Of a stretch of DNA of 64,000 nucleotides, positions 50,201-62,549 are shown piece after piece (the stretch's first letter is position 1; each line of letters opens with the position of its first letter). The notes beneath the pieces were generated by a model that saw nothing but the letters and a program-made list of their open reading frames with translations, was not told the DNA's origin and did no database searches. The DNA is taken from the NCBI GenBank assembly GCA_036785705.1, contig JAWUZG010000365.1, forward strand, positions 62,001-126,000, read 5' to 3'. A program made the translations under genes and the position numbers. This DNA is from Acanthornis magna (taxonomy: Eukaryota; Chordata; Aves; Passeriformes; Acanthizidae).

Positions 50201-51983
50201 AAGCACAAAAAGAGGGACATCCTCTCGTAAATCCAGATGTGGTCCCTCAGATCTTCCTCCTGAGGCACGCTGACAAAGCAAAGCAGCGAAATTGCCTCTT
50301 GTGCTGTTCTATAAATGCTCCTTCACCCTGGAAACTGGGAAATTTAAACAATATCAGATTGAGACCCTTCCACTCTCAGGAAACCAATCAACAAATTTAT
50401 TGCTTGATGCAAGTTTTAATGTTTAGAAAAGTTAAAAAGAGGGTTTGTTTTAAAGGATGTTAAAGAAATAGTAGGAAACAATCAAAACAGCATCAGTTAC
50501 CTGTTACATTTCAACAACTACTGAACCATAAAATCTTCCATCAATCCCTTCAACTTTTTTGGCAAGTCAAACACTCAGGTAGTTATCCTCTGACACAAAA
50601 CAAAGATTTTACATTTTTGGATGGAAGAAATTAGTGCCATGTCTTTTTGCTATATAAAATATTCCTTTTGCTATCATTCCTTTTCCAAAGCTTTTAGAAA
50701 GCCTAGTGAAAGTGGGAGCATACCTTTCACATTATCAAGACAGCACCTAAATTTTCATCTTCCATATTCCAATAAGGCAGCTAGCATAAAACATTTAGAA
50801 GCACCATAAGATGGAAATGTAGCAGGGTAACTCATTGAGAACTGAAAGTCTCAGTTGCATCTCTCAGTCATGCACAGTTCTTATTCTTTCCTTCACTGAG
50901 AGAAACACAGTAATGAAAGAGTTATAAAATGGTGAATATGACAGGTGCAGGTTAAGATGGAGTCAAACAGAGATGAACTGATATTTTATTATTATTTTAA
51001 TAAATACATAATCTAACTGCTTTACTTAGATGCATTGGTTCCAGTGTAATTATTTCTATTGCTTATGATATTGGTGCTATACGAGAGTAAATCCCTACCA
51101 TCTAAAGCCAATAGGAGAGCTAATCTTGACTGCCTATAAAAGGGAAGTATTGTACAATTGCTGAGACAAAGGGAAGAGTACCACCATTTCAGCTGATGAT
51201 TGCTGTATTACAAATCTTTTTGCAATGCTGATGACTCTTAGGAAAAGGTAAGGCCTATTTTCTGGCCAGAATTTTGTGTTGCTTCAAAATTAAGAGTACA
51301 AGAGCAAAAGAGGTACCAAAGGAAAAACAACAAAGAAACAGTGCCTGAAATTTTATGGTGAAACTAAATGATCACGGCTGCAGCTTGCTGCCAGTGGAAA
51401 TGAGAACAGACTTGCCTTTCCAATACTGTCAGAAAGCCCATCCGGGGAAGATGCCCAACAGTGCCCAAACCAAACCACAGTCAACAGATTACCAGAAGAC
51501 GATCTTTCTGTTAAGGCTGTTTTTAATAAACAGGCTCATCCAGAACAGGAGGTGAAAACCCCCATCTTTAGAGCACAAATCTTCATCAGTTTCTTTGAAG
51601 AAATAGCTTATTTTCAAGTGTTTCAGCATAGCAAATCCCAGGTAAAAGCAAATAAGAAAAATGACGTCTAGAAGTATTGTCATAACTCTCATAGGTGTAC
51701 TCACTAGTCACTTTTCTAGAAAGTTTCATGCATGTAAGGCATTGCCTTTGAGACCATTTGCCACAATAAAACACAGCTGAAGATGCAAGAAATTTCTCAC
51801 ATATGAGAAAATTTTAATTTTCATTAATTTTATCTCAGTCTAAATAACCAGTCTCTGGAAAAATTGCACAAAAAATTATTTGACACTTCAAGAATAAGGG
51901 ATATTATTTTAAAGAGATGCCTCATATTTTTTCAGAGTGTCTTGTGATAACATTTCAGTTCTCACTTTAACCAAAAGACTTAC
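47201..51983. other. Non-coding DNA, no gene recognised
   Basis: A C-tract at 48043-48062 is listed separately. GC-richer patches at 47740-47900 and 49670-49860 contain no recognisable gene or repeat family. Frames up to 78 codons appear on both strands without supporting features. Confidence 0.55.
48043..48062 (-). repeat. C-tract with G-quadruplex potential on minus strand
   Basis: The plus strand reads C3-A-C7-A-C8. On the minus strand this gives G runs of 8, 7 and 3 separated by single T, enough for four GGG runs with short loops. Confidence 0.8.
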
Positions 51984-52057
51984 TGTTTTTGCAGTACGAG
52001 AAGCATATATGATATACTCCATTTCTGGAGTGAAAGGTGAAGTATTTCTGGATATTT
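51984..52057 (-). other. Possible 74-bp exon (minus strand)
   Basis: On the minus strand ATCTTTCACCTTTTATCCAG is a strong acceptor, and the block ends at the strong donor GTAAGTC. One frame reads ISRNTSPFTPEMEYIIYASR and on to AKT after two bases completing a codon, and ends in phase 0. All three frames happen to be open over this length, so the coding signal is weak. The exon start lies in a small direct repeat (TATTTCTGGA twice). No family was recognised. Confidence 0.2.
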
Positions 52058-53579
52058 CTGGATAAAAGGTGAAAGATATGCAAGACATACATACAATCTT
52101 AGGAGAACATATTGAAAGTTATGTAAAAAGTACATTAAAAGACTCCACAAGAGAAATAGTGAATTAGCAGGACGACTAGGGAGATTTTTGTTACCTCTGC
52201 TGTTCAGAGGTAACTTTTTCTGCAAAAAAACTGCTAGTGGCTTGAACTGGGATAGCCAAATCCTAGTCAGCAGATCCTTTTAGATTTTCTTAACTCCAGG
52301 CCCAACATGTGGCACTAGAGTAGGAAATCACCTCTTGAAATCCTTTCCTAAAGGGGAACCATGAGCTGAGTCTGCCAGGAAGAACTGTAAGACTCCCCTC
52401 CTCACTTCTGAGAGACAGGACAAATGAAAACACAAATGAAAAGCATCCATTCTTCCTTCCTATTTGTCTAAACCAGCCCTGTAACCCACCTTCAAAAAAT
52501 TAAATTTTTGGAAAAACAACAATGTAACCAACTTAGCAGGCAGGAGATAGAACACTGATGCAAGGTGATAATGGTGTCTCAAAGGGCAGAAGAAATTCAG
52601 AGTTGGCCTCTGCAAAGAAGATGTAACTCCATGTGCAGACGTGGGTCTAGACAGTTTTAGTGAACATATTTTATTGCTCTGTCAGCCCGTGTTTAAATGT
52701 GACTTCACATCTACCTCACTTTTGCATGTGCATACAAAAATATGCATTTTTTAAAAAAAATCTCAGAGAAAAAAGTGTTAGCTGATGTAGAGCAATAATC
52801 CTGTGGCAGAACAGTTTACAAAAGATGACAGAAAGCAGGCAGCACAAGTAAACCTCTGGAGAAGATGCCATGGGAAAATGAGAAAAGCTTAGTCAAAGAA
52901 GATCAGATAATTAGGGCACTGTTATAAAAAACACAAATGAATTACTGAAATTTAAAACAAACATAGACTAGGTCATAAACTTACTGGTGTCATTAATGCA
53001 CGGCGAAGTTGAAAGAAAAATCCCCCATGACTAAGGATGAGCGAGTTGTGTGATCAGTTAAAGAGAACAATATGAATTCAAAATAAAAATGTCCCCAAGA
53101 GAAAAAAAAAAATCCACCTGTGAAGAGAAGAAAGGAAAAAATCTTACTAAAAAAACAAACCAAACCAAACAAAAACCCCCCCATCAAGTAAGAATTCTAT
53201 GGAGTTGAGTGACAACAAAAAAAAAAAAACTTCTACAAAGTTAAAACTACAGGGAGGAAAACACAGTCACTTTCTAAGAGGATCAAGTGCTCAAACAGCA
53301 TCAGTGTCAAGTGCGGAGAGCCTATCAGTCTTACCACAAGAAAAAATGTGCCATGTACACTTATTAATTCCCAACACTGCAGTGCAAAGCTGTAACACCT
53401 TTCACAGTATATTAACAGTATAACAACTGCTTCTGGAGAGGCTGGGAAGTTAAAAAGCTAAAAATGAACATTTGAATTTTAAAGTTTGCTTGGGCAGCAA
53501 CTGAGTACCATACTAAGACTTTAAAATAATGAGAGCAGTGATATACACCAGAAAAACTGGATTTATTTTATAACACCTG
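52058..53579. other. Non-coding DNA, no gene recognised
   Basis: It is AT-rich, with an A-run and CAAAC-type simple repeat at about 53150-53182. A minus-strand 64-codon hydrophobic frame at 52993-53187 is a by-product of A-rich sequence on the plus strand. Confidence 0.6.
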
Positions 53580-53730
53580 TGCACCCACAGAGGATGGCAA
53601 GCCTTGTCAGAGCCCTGAGAGTGGCTGAGGATATCTTTTCACACTATTGCTACTATTAGGGTCACTTCACCACTATTGGCTTGGACTACATGGTCTCCAG
53701 AGGTCCCTTGCAACTATTCTGTGATTATTT
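53580..53730 (+). mobile_element. CR1 LINE 3'-end fragment
   Basis: GGCTTGGACTACATGGTCTC, then CAGAGGTCCCTTGCAACT and ATTCTGTGATT at the end follow the CR1 3' terminal consensus (a GGACTxGATGATCTCxAGAGGTCCCTTCCAACT-type block and the ATTCTGTG octamer). The first 90 bases are more diverged and the 5' limit is approximate. Confidence 0.72.
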
Positions 53731-54266
53731 CCCCAGCTGAAGGGGAAGGGAACTGACACAGGCATATTTTAGGAAGCAAGATCTAAGATCTGTTCATTAT
53801 ACTGCATAAATAAGAACTCAGTGTTAATAGTATTTTCATCAAGCCAAAGACTGGATAAGCATTAGAGCCTTAGTTATCCTGTGGCAGAAAAAGTTATAGG
53901 GACACTAAAGTTTACACACTGCATTTGTGTGTGAGATTTTAATTTAGTTAAAACAACTTCCAAGATTACGATAACTGAAAGGAGTTGAGAATAAAAAATA
54001 AACCTTCATTTGTTTACTGTGTTTAAAGTAAATATTGCTTGCTCAACTTCCTTGAAATATTGCCAAGAGCATTTGTATTTATTTCTTCCTCTAACAGATG
54101 AATAACACTTCAAGGAGAAAAATATAAACCCAATGACATCTTCAAACATTCTGATTAGCATCTGAAACAAATGCTATTGTATGATTAACCCCCTACTTTG
54201 TCTATTCCCTTTAAAGAACAAAACAGGAGTTTAATTTTAGTTTTGCTAATTACAAAATATACTTAC

Positions 54267-54304
54267 CATAAATTGTTGACTATCCAGTTCTAAGTGCTAC
54301 TTAC
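54267..54304 (-). promoter_or_regulatory. Candidate recursive splice site with 38-nt RS-exon
   Basis: On the minus strand, T-rich sequence (TTTGTTTGTTTGATTTG, then TTTTACAG) runs directly into GTAAGTAGC, fusing a strong acceptor to a perfect donor at 54304/54305. A second strong donor, TTTATG|GTAAGTATA, follows 38 bases later. In vertebrates, recursive splicing sites in very long introns have this layout: Y-tract, CAG|GTAAGT and a downstream RS-exon donor. The 38-nt RS-exon has a stop codon in every frame (TAG, TAA or TAG within its first 15 bases), as expected for a poison exon that is normally removed. The signal is visible. Its use in a transcript is inference. Confidence 0.4.
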
Positions 54305-54980
54305 CTGTAAAACAAATCAAACAAACAAAGAGTTACTTAACAGCGCAATAAACTACACAGGAGTGTGGATATAATTTAGGTGGCTTGATGATCATTCCTT
54401 TTTTGATTACCAGAGTTAAATGAAAAAATGGAGTGAACCCAAGGATTCAGGAAAAAAAATAAGAACTCCAGCTGGAACACTGATATGCAACTGGAAAGCT
54501 CAGTCTCAGCAAAAGCACTTTATGACTTGAACTGCACTGCCCCCAAGGTGAAGGGAAAATGGCCAAAACTAAAACTTGCTTGTTCTGACTCTCAGAATTG
54601 CTTCTGTCCCACCTAAGATGAGCATCTGTAACACGGGATACAAGCTCTTTATGAGGTACAGTCTCCAGCGTATTCCCTTTCAGACTAAACTTCACAGGAA
54701 CCACAAACCAATATTGCTTATATTACAAAGAATTTCACAACTTAAATGAGTTAACTAGCAAACTCCACTAAGGCCTTTACATGCTCACTGAGAGTTGGGT
54801 AAGGGTAGGGCCATTACTGCATTTGACATTGCTGTGTCTTGGCTTCATTTTTCTTCTAAAAAACTTTCCTTCTTAAAAGAATAAAATTAAACTATAAGCA
54901 TCTGTTACTCTCTCTCTGTCAAAGGTGACAATTGCAAGGCTGCAAGTACTTAATAGTGGTATCTTTAATAATCAAACAGT

Positions 54981-55036
54981 GATAGAAATATTGGTTGGAA
55001 GGAGCCTCTAGATGTCATCCAGTCCAACTTCCTTTA
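54981..55036 (-). mobile_element. CR1 LINE 3'-end scrap, reverse orientation
   Basis: TTGGTTGGAAGGAGCCTCTA, then GATGTCATCCAGTCCAACTTCC is the reverse complement of the GGACTAGATGACCTCxAGAGG...CCAACC end of CR1 elements. Only about 55 bases are recognisable. Confidence 0.72.
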
Positions 55037-58000
55037 TTGGGAGTGCATAAAATTAGATAAATTCTTGAGTTTAGTGTTCTTTGAAATAGAACTATCAAAC
55101 AGGAGCTAAATACAGGAAAAACCCCTGTTTCATTAACAAAATATTACAACTAAACAGTTCGCAATATCTATTGCAGTCAGACACTGCATATTTTTATGGC
55201 AGAAACTCTGATATTGTGGTACTTAGAGATACAAAGGCTTGAAGGTAATAAAGTTAACAGCTTATTCATTCAAACTCCAACTTTTGCAGGAAATTGTCTG
55301 AATACTCTTTGGCATAGAGCATCTTTGATACTGTTATACCAAATACATGTTATTTATCCCTTAAATCATAAAATGTGTTTGAATATGCCAATTTCTTTTT
55401 AATACATAATCCATACCATATCAAAATTCAGGCTTTTACTACATATACATGATGTCCAAATTCTAAATACATAGACCCATGCTGCATTCACACTGGGGTC
55501 TTGGCAGCTTCCATAACAGAGAACTTTCACAAGTGGACCAAAAGTTCAGTTACAAATATCATGTATTACAATCCACCATGGCAATGATGTCTTTTGCTTT
55601 GAAGATTTAAAATAAAATACAAATTTGAACAAGAAAACCTGTCAAAACAAAAAAAGATATTTGGGGAAGAAGAAAAAATAAATAAAAATCACTGGGATGA
55701 AGGAAGAAGGAACAGTGTGGCCTTAAAAATAGCAAGAAATTCTCTCTAATAGCTTTGCCACTGATCATACCATAACCCTTGTTAAATGCATTTCATCTCA
55801 GCTCAAAATTTGAAACAGGTCTCATTTGCAGTCAAAATAAATCCAGAAAAGCTTCATAGGGATATTTCTCGTCTAAGCTAAGTTTGTTAATCAATCATGC
55901 TAAAGAGTATAGAAAAACAATCTTTAGATTCCTGACTATCTGGAACAATTTTTCATATCTAGAATTCTCCATGTGATGTAAGGATATTAATACAATACAC
56001 TATTCACAACATTATGACATATTATAATTATCTCCATGGATGCCAGAAACAATTTTGACCATTGTGATAGACTGGGTACTACCTAAAAGAAACAAACCCA
56101 GTATATATTTTAAAATATATGGGTACAAGTGCACTATACTTAGATCATACTGACAAAAACTTGAAGAAAGTCAAGGGCAGCTGGGGCTGGGAAAGGATGA
56201 TGCCAATTTAAACTTTAAGATTGACAGCTCTGTTTGGGATAAGGAAAGCGGAGTGGCTCTTATTCAGCAAGGGAAAATCACTATGGGGGAAGAGAAGATG
56301 TAGGAGTAATATATTAAAAATAAATATGGAACTTGAGGGCATGTTTAATGTAAAGCAAGCAAAATGCTTTGCTAAAAAATGTGGCCTTTGTGGTCTTTTG
56401 AAACTATTACCATAATTTTTTTTTCTCCCCTTGAGCTAAGTTCTTAAGCAGACATTAAAATAGTTATAAATGATAATTAGTATTCAGAAACACATTTTAG
56501 CACGAGAAATAGAAATGTGCTCTGAGGAGCTCAGCCTTGCTGCCCTGGGACAGCTCTGTCCCCGACACCAAACATGGACAAACAGCTTCCCAAGGCTTTA
56601 CACTGTCCACGGTCACAATGTGACACCAGTGCCCACTCCTGCATGAGTGAAGTCCTGGGAAACCCAAAAAAAGCCAGCGAGTGCCAGTGAAGGCTCTGGG
56701 GGACACAGACACACAGGTCTGCCATCCTGCTGACAGCAAGTGATAAGCACTTCTTGAGTCTTCAAGAACCTGGAAAATCTGAACTTGCAAACCAGTTGGA
56801 GGGGGAAAAAAAGCTGCTAAGAAAAGCTTCTCCAACTAAAGTGAGCTTTGGGAACAAATGTAATTTCCAGGAGATCCAGCTCCACTGTTGACACAGGTCT
56901 GTTACTTACATGCTGCTTGTAATAATAATTCTGGCCCAGGGTGAACTTCTTTAAGGAAGAACCAAGACTTCAAATTTTACTCTTCTCCAACAAAAAGCTG
57001 ACTGGCACTTCTGCATCTGCTCCTACTCAACACAAGCAATCATGTACACATGGTTTGGCTTCACAGCCTTCCCAGACCTGACTTTTCATAGCACTTCATG
57101 CCTTGGTCTTCACTCCTGCACACTGGACAAGTTCTGCTTCAAGCTGGCCATAGAAACAAGGGCAGGATTTGGCCTCAAGAATTTCCTAATCCAAAAATTC
57201 CATTGATGCAACAGCTGCTGCCTTCATATGATGACAGAAAAATTGCACCAACAGTGCAATTTGATGCTATGCCCCTGAGGACCACTTAAAACTACTGCCT
57301 TGACTCAGACCATGCTCATTTTCCTCCAGGAAGCTGAAATATAATACTCTCAATGATTTAGAGAGAGCTGTTGAAAAGCCTTTGCCAACCTCAGGAAATC
57401 AGGAAAAGTTGTTTTTACTGAGCTGGGAAAGGGGAAAACAACACAAAAACTGTAGGTGTTCTTCTTGGTTTGCTTTTTGAAGCCATTAATTGATCAAATG
57501 GTTAACTCTTCATAGAAATATCTGACATAGCTGAGTGAGGCTACAAGATATAAGAATGTGCTTCAGTAAATAGGCTGTAATTAATTTATTACTAAAAAAA
57601 CATTTATTTATGCACAAAGGAAGGTTTCCAGCTTCCAGGTTTTTATACATACATGTTTTTCACACTAACAATGCCAATATCCACTGAGGTAAAAAAGAAA
57701 AGAGTCATTTCTGTTTGCATGATAATCTATATCTGCAGAAAAACTTTCCCTATCAAGGGTAAGGAACATCCCTATAGCTCTCCTTCAAAATTTCTGCTTT
57801 CTACTGTAATCCCAATAGAAATCTACAGCATCTGGGCTTTACCAAAAATTTCTTACTAAAACTAACGCTCTCCTTTGAGCCCAGAAGAGATTCCATGAGC
57901 TGGTTTCTTCCACCCATGCTGACATAAAAGGATTTATTTCTTTCGACAACAAATAAAAATACTGTAACATTAAACTCTGTTTTAGTATATATTTCTGCGA

Positions 58001-60849
58001 TGCACATGTTATTTCTCTGATAGGACTGTATTCCAACTTCCCAAACACCCCCACTCTATATGCTCTAACTGATCTTCCTACTTATACCTAAGTTTAATAT
58101 ACATTAATAAAATCTATTGTCTAAAAAGTTTTATTTGTTTCCTAAAAATAGTACTCCAGCTTTCCAAGCCATTTAAATTTAAGGTGTAACTACAAAGATG
58201 TTACATACTGACCTAATCAAAAGCATGTTGACACCAACATTTGGATCAAGTTTTTGGTGCCCAAACAAATATTTTCTTTTAGCATATTTCTTTGGACTCA
58301 AAGACATTTAATTCAGGTCTGGAACTATATCTTGAACATAAAATATATTTCAGAAATAATAATTGAAAAATAAGGAATTAAGTAGTTCCTAAAAAAGAAA
58401 TTTTTATAAACTTGCATCCACAAAGTTAGTGTTCTGGTATGAATCAGAACTTTATTTCTTATCAAAGAACAACAATCACATCATTCTCTCCATCCATAAA
58501 ATGTGAACAGCAACTGCTATTCAAGTATTGGTAATGGGTAAAAAAAAGGCTTGTATCAAACCTAATGACTTTTGGAATCAATAATATTAAAACTAAAAAA
58601 TTGATTTTAAATTAAATGTAGATCTTGGTGTACTGTCATTATACCAAAACACTTACCATAACAATGCACTTCAGTTGTTTTCTAAAAACCCTAACATCTC
58701 TTGAAGTTATGGAGCAAAATGCTGGAATTCTTACTCAAATAATAATTAAGTTTTGCTGGACCAAGGACTGTAGATTTCGAGCTAACTCCAAAGGGAACTT
58801 GGACAGGGAAATTTCTTCAATAGACCTTTAAGCAATACCTTGATTTCTGTTACAGGTCTGACTAAATCTGGGCAAGTTCTCAAGTGGATTGCAACAATTA
58901 TTAATGAATATACAAACTCAGCTGATTAGCTTGAGAAAATCTGCATCTCTTCCCCATAAAAAAGTTCTCTCCCTCATGTTGAAATGTATTGGTGCCAGGA
59001 TGAAAGCTGGCACATGAAAGCTGCAGTGTGGTTGATCACCTTGCTTTCAGCTTTTCCCAGTACGGTGATGCAAAACCTCCAGATTTCATTTGCAAAAACA
59101 CTTCTTTCTCCAGACATCAAACACTCATTCACGTTGGCAGCACAAAAAACCACTTAGAAACAGCCACAATAACAGCTGTGATCATACATGCAATTATATG
59201 CAAAACGCTACAAGAAATTGATGAAAGTTTTGTTCCAGAAGCTGGCAAATTTGCATGGATTTATCCAATCTGTGCTTTGGATAGGGTCATTCATCCCAAC
59301 AAATAATCTCAGAAGCTCAGTGGTCAGCAGAGTTGAAAGTCTGTGCTTGTGCTAAAAGGTGACATTTGAAATGCACTACATATGCCATTATTTTTAGCTT
59401 TGCACATAAATAAAAACTCCCAGTGACAAAAAATACAATAATGCTGAACTTTGCTAGGCAAAACCTGATCGAAACCAACGCAACAGGGGCTCATACAACT
59501 TAGTCTGCAGTTCCATGAATTCAGCGTAAATACTCTTACGGATCAATCTAGTTCAAACACTTTTCTTGTCCAAAAACTTAGAGATGCTGCAGTCACTGTT
59601 GGTGACTGACCTCGATGCAAACGTCAGCTGATTATCTGGCAGACATCCCCTTTTAGACAGGAAGCTTCTGTTTTCTTTTTTAGCAGCATATGCCTTTCCA
59701 AACCATTGATCATTCCATTTCTCATCAGCACTGCTATTTTCTAATCTCTCTTTTTGAATTTTAAACACTGGAATAGAAACTATTCTTTTGATAACTTCCT
59801 TAATACTTTCCTGTTCCAAAATAAGCATCTTAACTATTCTTTAATATTTCCATTCTTTTCCTTATTTTGATCTCACAGGTCATCCATTGCCTCTTACTAT
59901 TTGCTTATTGATATTTCTGCATTTTGCCTAAGCCTCCTCATTGTTACAGATACATTTAACATTAACCTGTTATTTTCCAGTCAAATATCTGTTTCATCAA
60001 TTCTCTCATATTACTCTGTTCCATTTATGGCCACTAAAACCATAACAGTTTTAAAATTAAATACAAAATACAGAAATGCTGCAACTATGGAGAATTTCAA
60101 GTCATTACCTCACAATCACAAATACTAGAACCATCTTTCATGTGGAATTCACGTTAATTTAGTTTGCTTCACTACCAGGCTATCAAAAACAAAACTCTTA
60201 AGTGGATTAAAAAGCACTAGCTAAACTTTCAATTGCATAATTTGGCTTAAATTGTTTGTAAGGGCATATAATTATGCCATATAAAACATACCATTGAAAA
60301 AAATTCAGTCACTATTCTAAGGAAATGGCTATTTTTGTTTAGTCATGGAAAAATACTCTGAGTTGGAAAGCATAGGGGCCCAGCATACACACTGAGTACA
60401 AATTCTTCAGTCTCTTTCACAAATGTCTCTTATTATGGACTAACATATTTTTATTTTGGACTTCCTCAGCAGAAATGTACAGACAAAGATCATTCCCAGT
60501 GAACTGAAACACCAGCAAAGTCCCTAGCCTAACGTGGGCTTCCTGCACTGCGACCTTTGCGTGATTTGCCAAGCCCTTCCACATGCATGCAAGGTGCAGG
60601 CACTGGGGAGCACCTGGGATTTGCCAAGCAAATTGCAGACACGCTGTTACTCCTCCTGTGCTCAGGAAATAACAGAGTGTGACAGGCACAACTAAAATGC
60701 TACCATACGTACTGAAATGCCAGGCAAATTACCCCCGAACACAATGTCTACCCTGAAATCACAAATTGAATATTGAGCAAAAGACTGCCCCTGCAGACCG
60801 CCATGTCAAAGTCCATTTGGTTTTGTTTCTGTTTCATGTATTTTTACAA
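55037..60849. other. AT-rich non-coding DNA, no gene recognised
   Basis: Two minus-strand exon-like blocks occur, at 56910-56948 (39 bp, frame KFTLGQNYYYKQH) and 58657-58699 (43 bp, frame DVRVFRKQLKCIVM). Each ends at a GTAAGT donor. Both are too short and have too many open frames to support individually. A GC-richer patch at 56510-56760 contains a 112-codon minus-strand frame with no known domain. Confidence 0.5.
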
Positions 60850-61110
60850 CTGCTCCTTCTGAAAGCTGCTCCAAGGCCTCACCATGTTCTTGTTTAAAAC
60901 CTTTTTCTAATTAACAGTCTTCATCTATTTCTTCCCATTATACCTATTAGCAGTAATGAACTTACAGAGAGCAGTAAGAAGCCTTTCAAAGACTTCATTT
61001 GACTTCTCTGAACAGCCAAACACTCTTATTCCTCCCTATTGCCCATAATCAATCATTTTCACAGCCCTGCTTTGTACCTGCTCCACTTTGATTTCACCTC
61101 TAGAGGGACT
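60850..61110 (-). mobile_element. Degenerate CR1 LINE fragment, reverse orientation
   Basis: The plus strand contains TTCTCTGAACAGCCAAACAC, ATCATTTTCACAGCCCTGC and CCTGCTCCACTTTGATTTC in order. These mirror the antisense of the CR1 ORF2 segment coding ERVQRRA...ELGLFSLEK. A plausible continuation toward lower coordinates covers the RHWNRLPxE region, but stops and indels are frequent. The call rests on the order and spacing of three diverged blocks. Confidence 0.5.
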
Positions 61111-61373
61111 TGAGCTACATTTAAAAAACCCACTCTGGAAATTCCTGAGCCAATAACTTTCAAGTGTCATTTTCTTTTTTCGTCAGCACGTCACTAGTGG
61201 CTGCTGGTGGTGGTTTATGGTATGGCTTAGCAGAACACACCAGTACACACTGGTCAGTCATTTCCAGACTGGTGGAAATCTCTTGGAGTGGTGGCTCACA
61301 CTCCATCAACAGTTCTTGTTATCTGTCCCCAGCCACTGCAATACAGTTCTGTTGAACCTTTTTTAAGAAAACA

Positions 61374-61403
61374 TTTTTTAAGACAAGGTTTTTTAAGACA
61401 AGG
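61374..61403. repeat. Perfect 15-bp tandem duplication
   Basis: TTTTTTAAGACAAGG occurs at 61374 and again at 61389, immediately upstream of a CR1 fragment. A related TTTTTTAAGAAAACA precedes them. Confidence 0.9.
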
Positions 61404-61575
61404 TGGTCAAATATTGCAGCTTGCCCAGAGGAGCTGCAGATCTCCCTCTTTGGAGATATTCAAGATTTGAGTGGACACAGCCCTGACACAGAAACCTGAT
61501 CTAATCAGACCTGCCCTGAACAAGGGACTGTACTAGATGACCTCCTGGAGGTCTCTTTCAACTTATTTTAGAGTC
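61404..61575 (+). mobile_element. CR1 LINE 3'-end fragment
   Basis: The block starts TTGCCCAGAGGAGCTGCAGA and codes SPSLEIFK, the usual C-terminus of CR1 ORF2. It then continues through GGACACAGCCCTGACA, AACCTGATCTAATCAGA and CTAGATGACCTCCTGGAGG to TCTTTCAACT near 61562. The order matches the last 170 bases of CR1. The terminal octamers are lost or diverged. Confidence 0.85.
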
Positions 61576-62549
61576 CTTTTACTCTAGTGACTTGACCAGC
61601 CAGTTTCTTATGACTGATGAACTGATATACATAAGGTACTACTCTTTTCACCTATTTTGCAAGATTTAAACCAGTGCACCAATTTAATTTTATCCTCGTT
61701 TTTCCTAACGGCAACAATAAAGCTGTGTTTTTCATTTGCTTTAAGCTTTTTGTCCACTTCTTAAGGTATGTTTTGAAAGCAGTTCTTTGTCCAAGTAGAT
61801 ATGGAGTTTTTCTTTACCTTTCTTCCCAAGAAAGGCCAGAATAATTCAGGATTTTTTACAAGGTTTGTACCTTTGACCTGCGGAATTCTTGTCTGGCCCT
61901 ACATTCAGTTCCTGAGCTCATCACTGTGGCTATCAATATGAATGAGACTTCTTAAAGTTGTTGCTTTCAAAATTACAGGATAAAACAAATTACAGACCTA
62001 CTTTAGCCCCTTCAATCAATAAATTTAAAAATAGCATTACAGGGAGTCTCATCACAGACATGATTTTGGCATGCCTAAGTCTAGCCCAACAGAGCACAAT
62101 CCCCTGCTGGCCCAGGGTGTATTAAGTATTAAAAAAAAATAAATCCAGAAATATCTCTCTCATATATCCAGAAATAACTGGGTTCAACCATTATTCTCCA
62201 ATATATACTTAACAAGTAATACAGCATGGTCATTGTGCATCTTATTGTGTGGCTGTGAGTCCGAGTTCTATTCAAGGAGCATAAAATTCACAATTCATTT
62301 TGCAGTATTTATGATGCAATGTATGAACACAGGTGTTTGCTGAGCAATGATGAATGATGAGACTAAAAGCCAGACATCTGCACTGAATAACGTGAATAAT
62401 TCAACTCCTGTTTGCTCCCCAAGAAGCACAGAGGATATGCACCTTTAAGCTGCAAATGCTTAACTGTATCAGCTGTCAGGTGCATGTCTCCCCTCAACAC
62501 TGTGCAGGACACAGACTTCAATTATTTCTGCTCAATTCATCACATTTTA
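61576..62549. other. AT-rich non-coding DNA, no gene recognised
   Basis: I see nothing beyond a short A-run near 62130 and scattered short frames. Confidence 0.6.

Noticed and set aside
56910..58699. Exon-like blocks at 56910-56948 (KFTLGQNYYYKQH) and 58657-58699 (DVRVFRKQLKCIVM) ending at GTAAGT donors
   Set aside because: At 39 and 43 bases they are too short. In the first all three frames are open, and the acceptors are AAG-type. About sixteen GTAAGT sites per strand are expected by chance in 64 kb.
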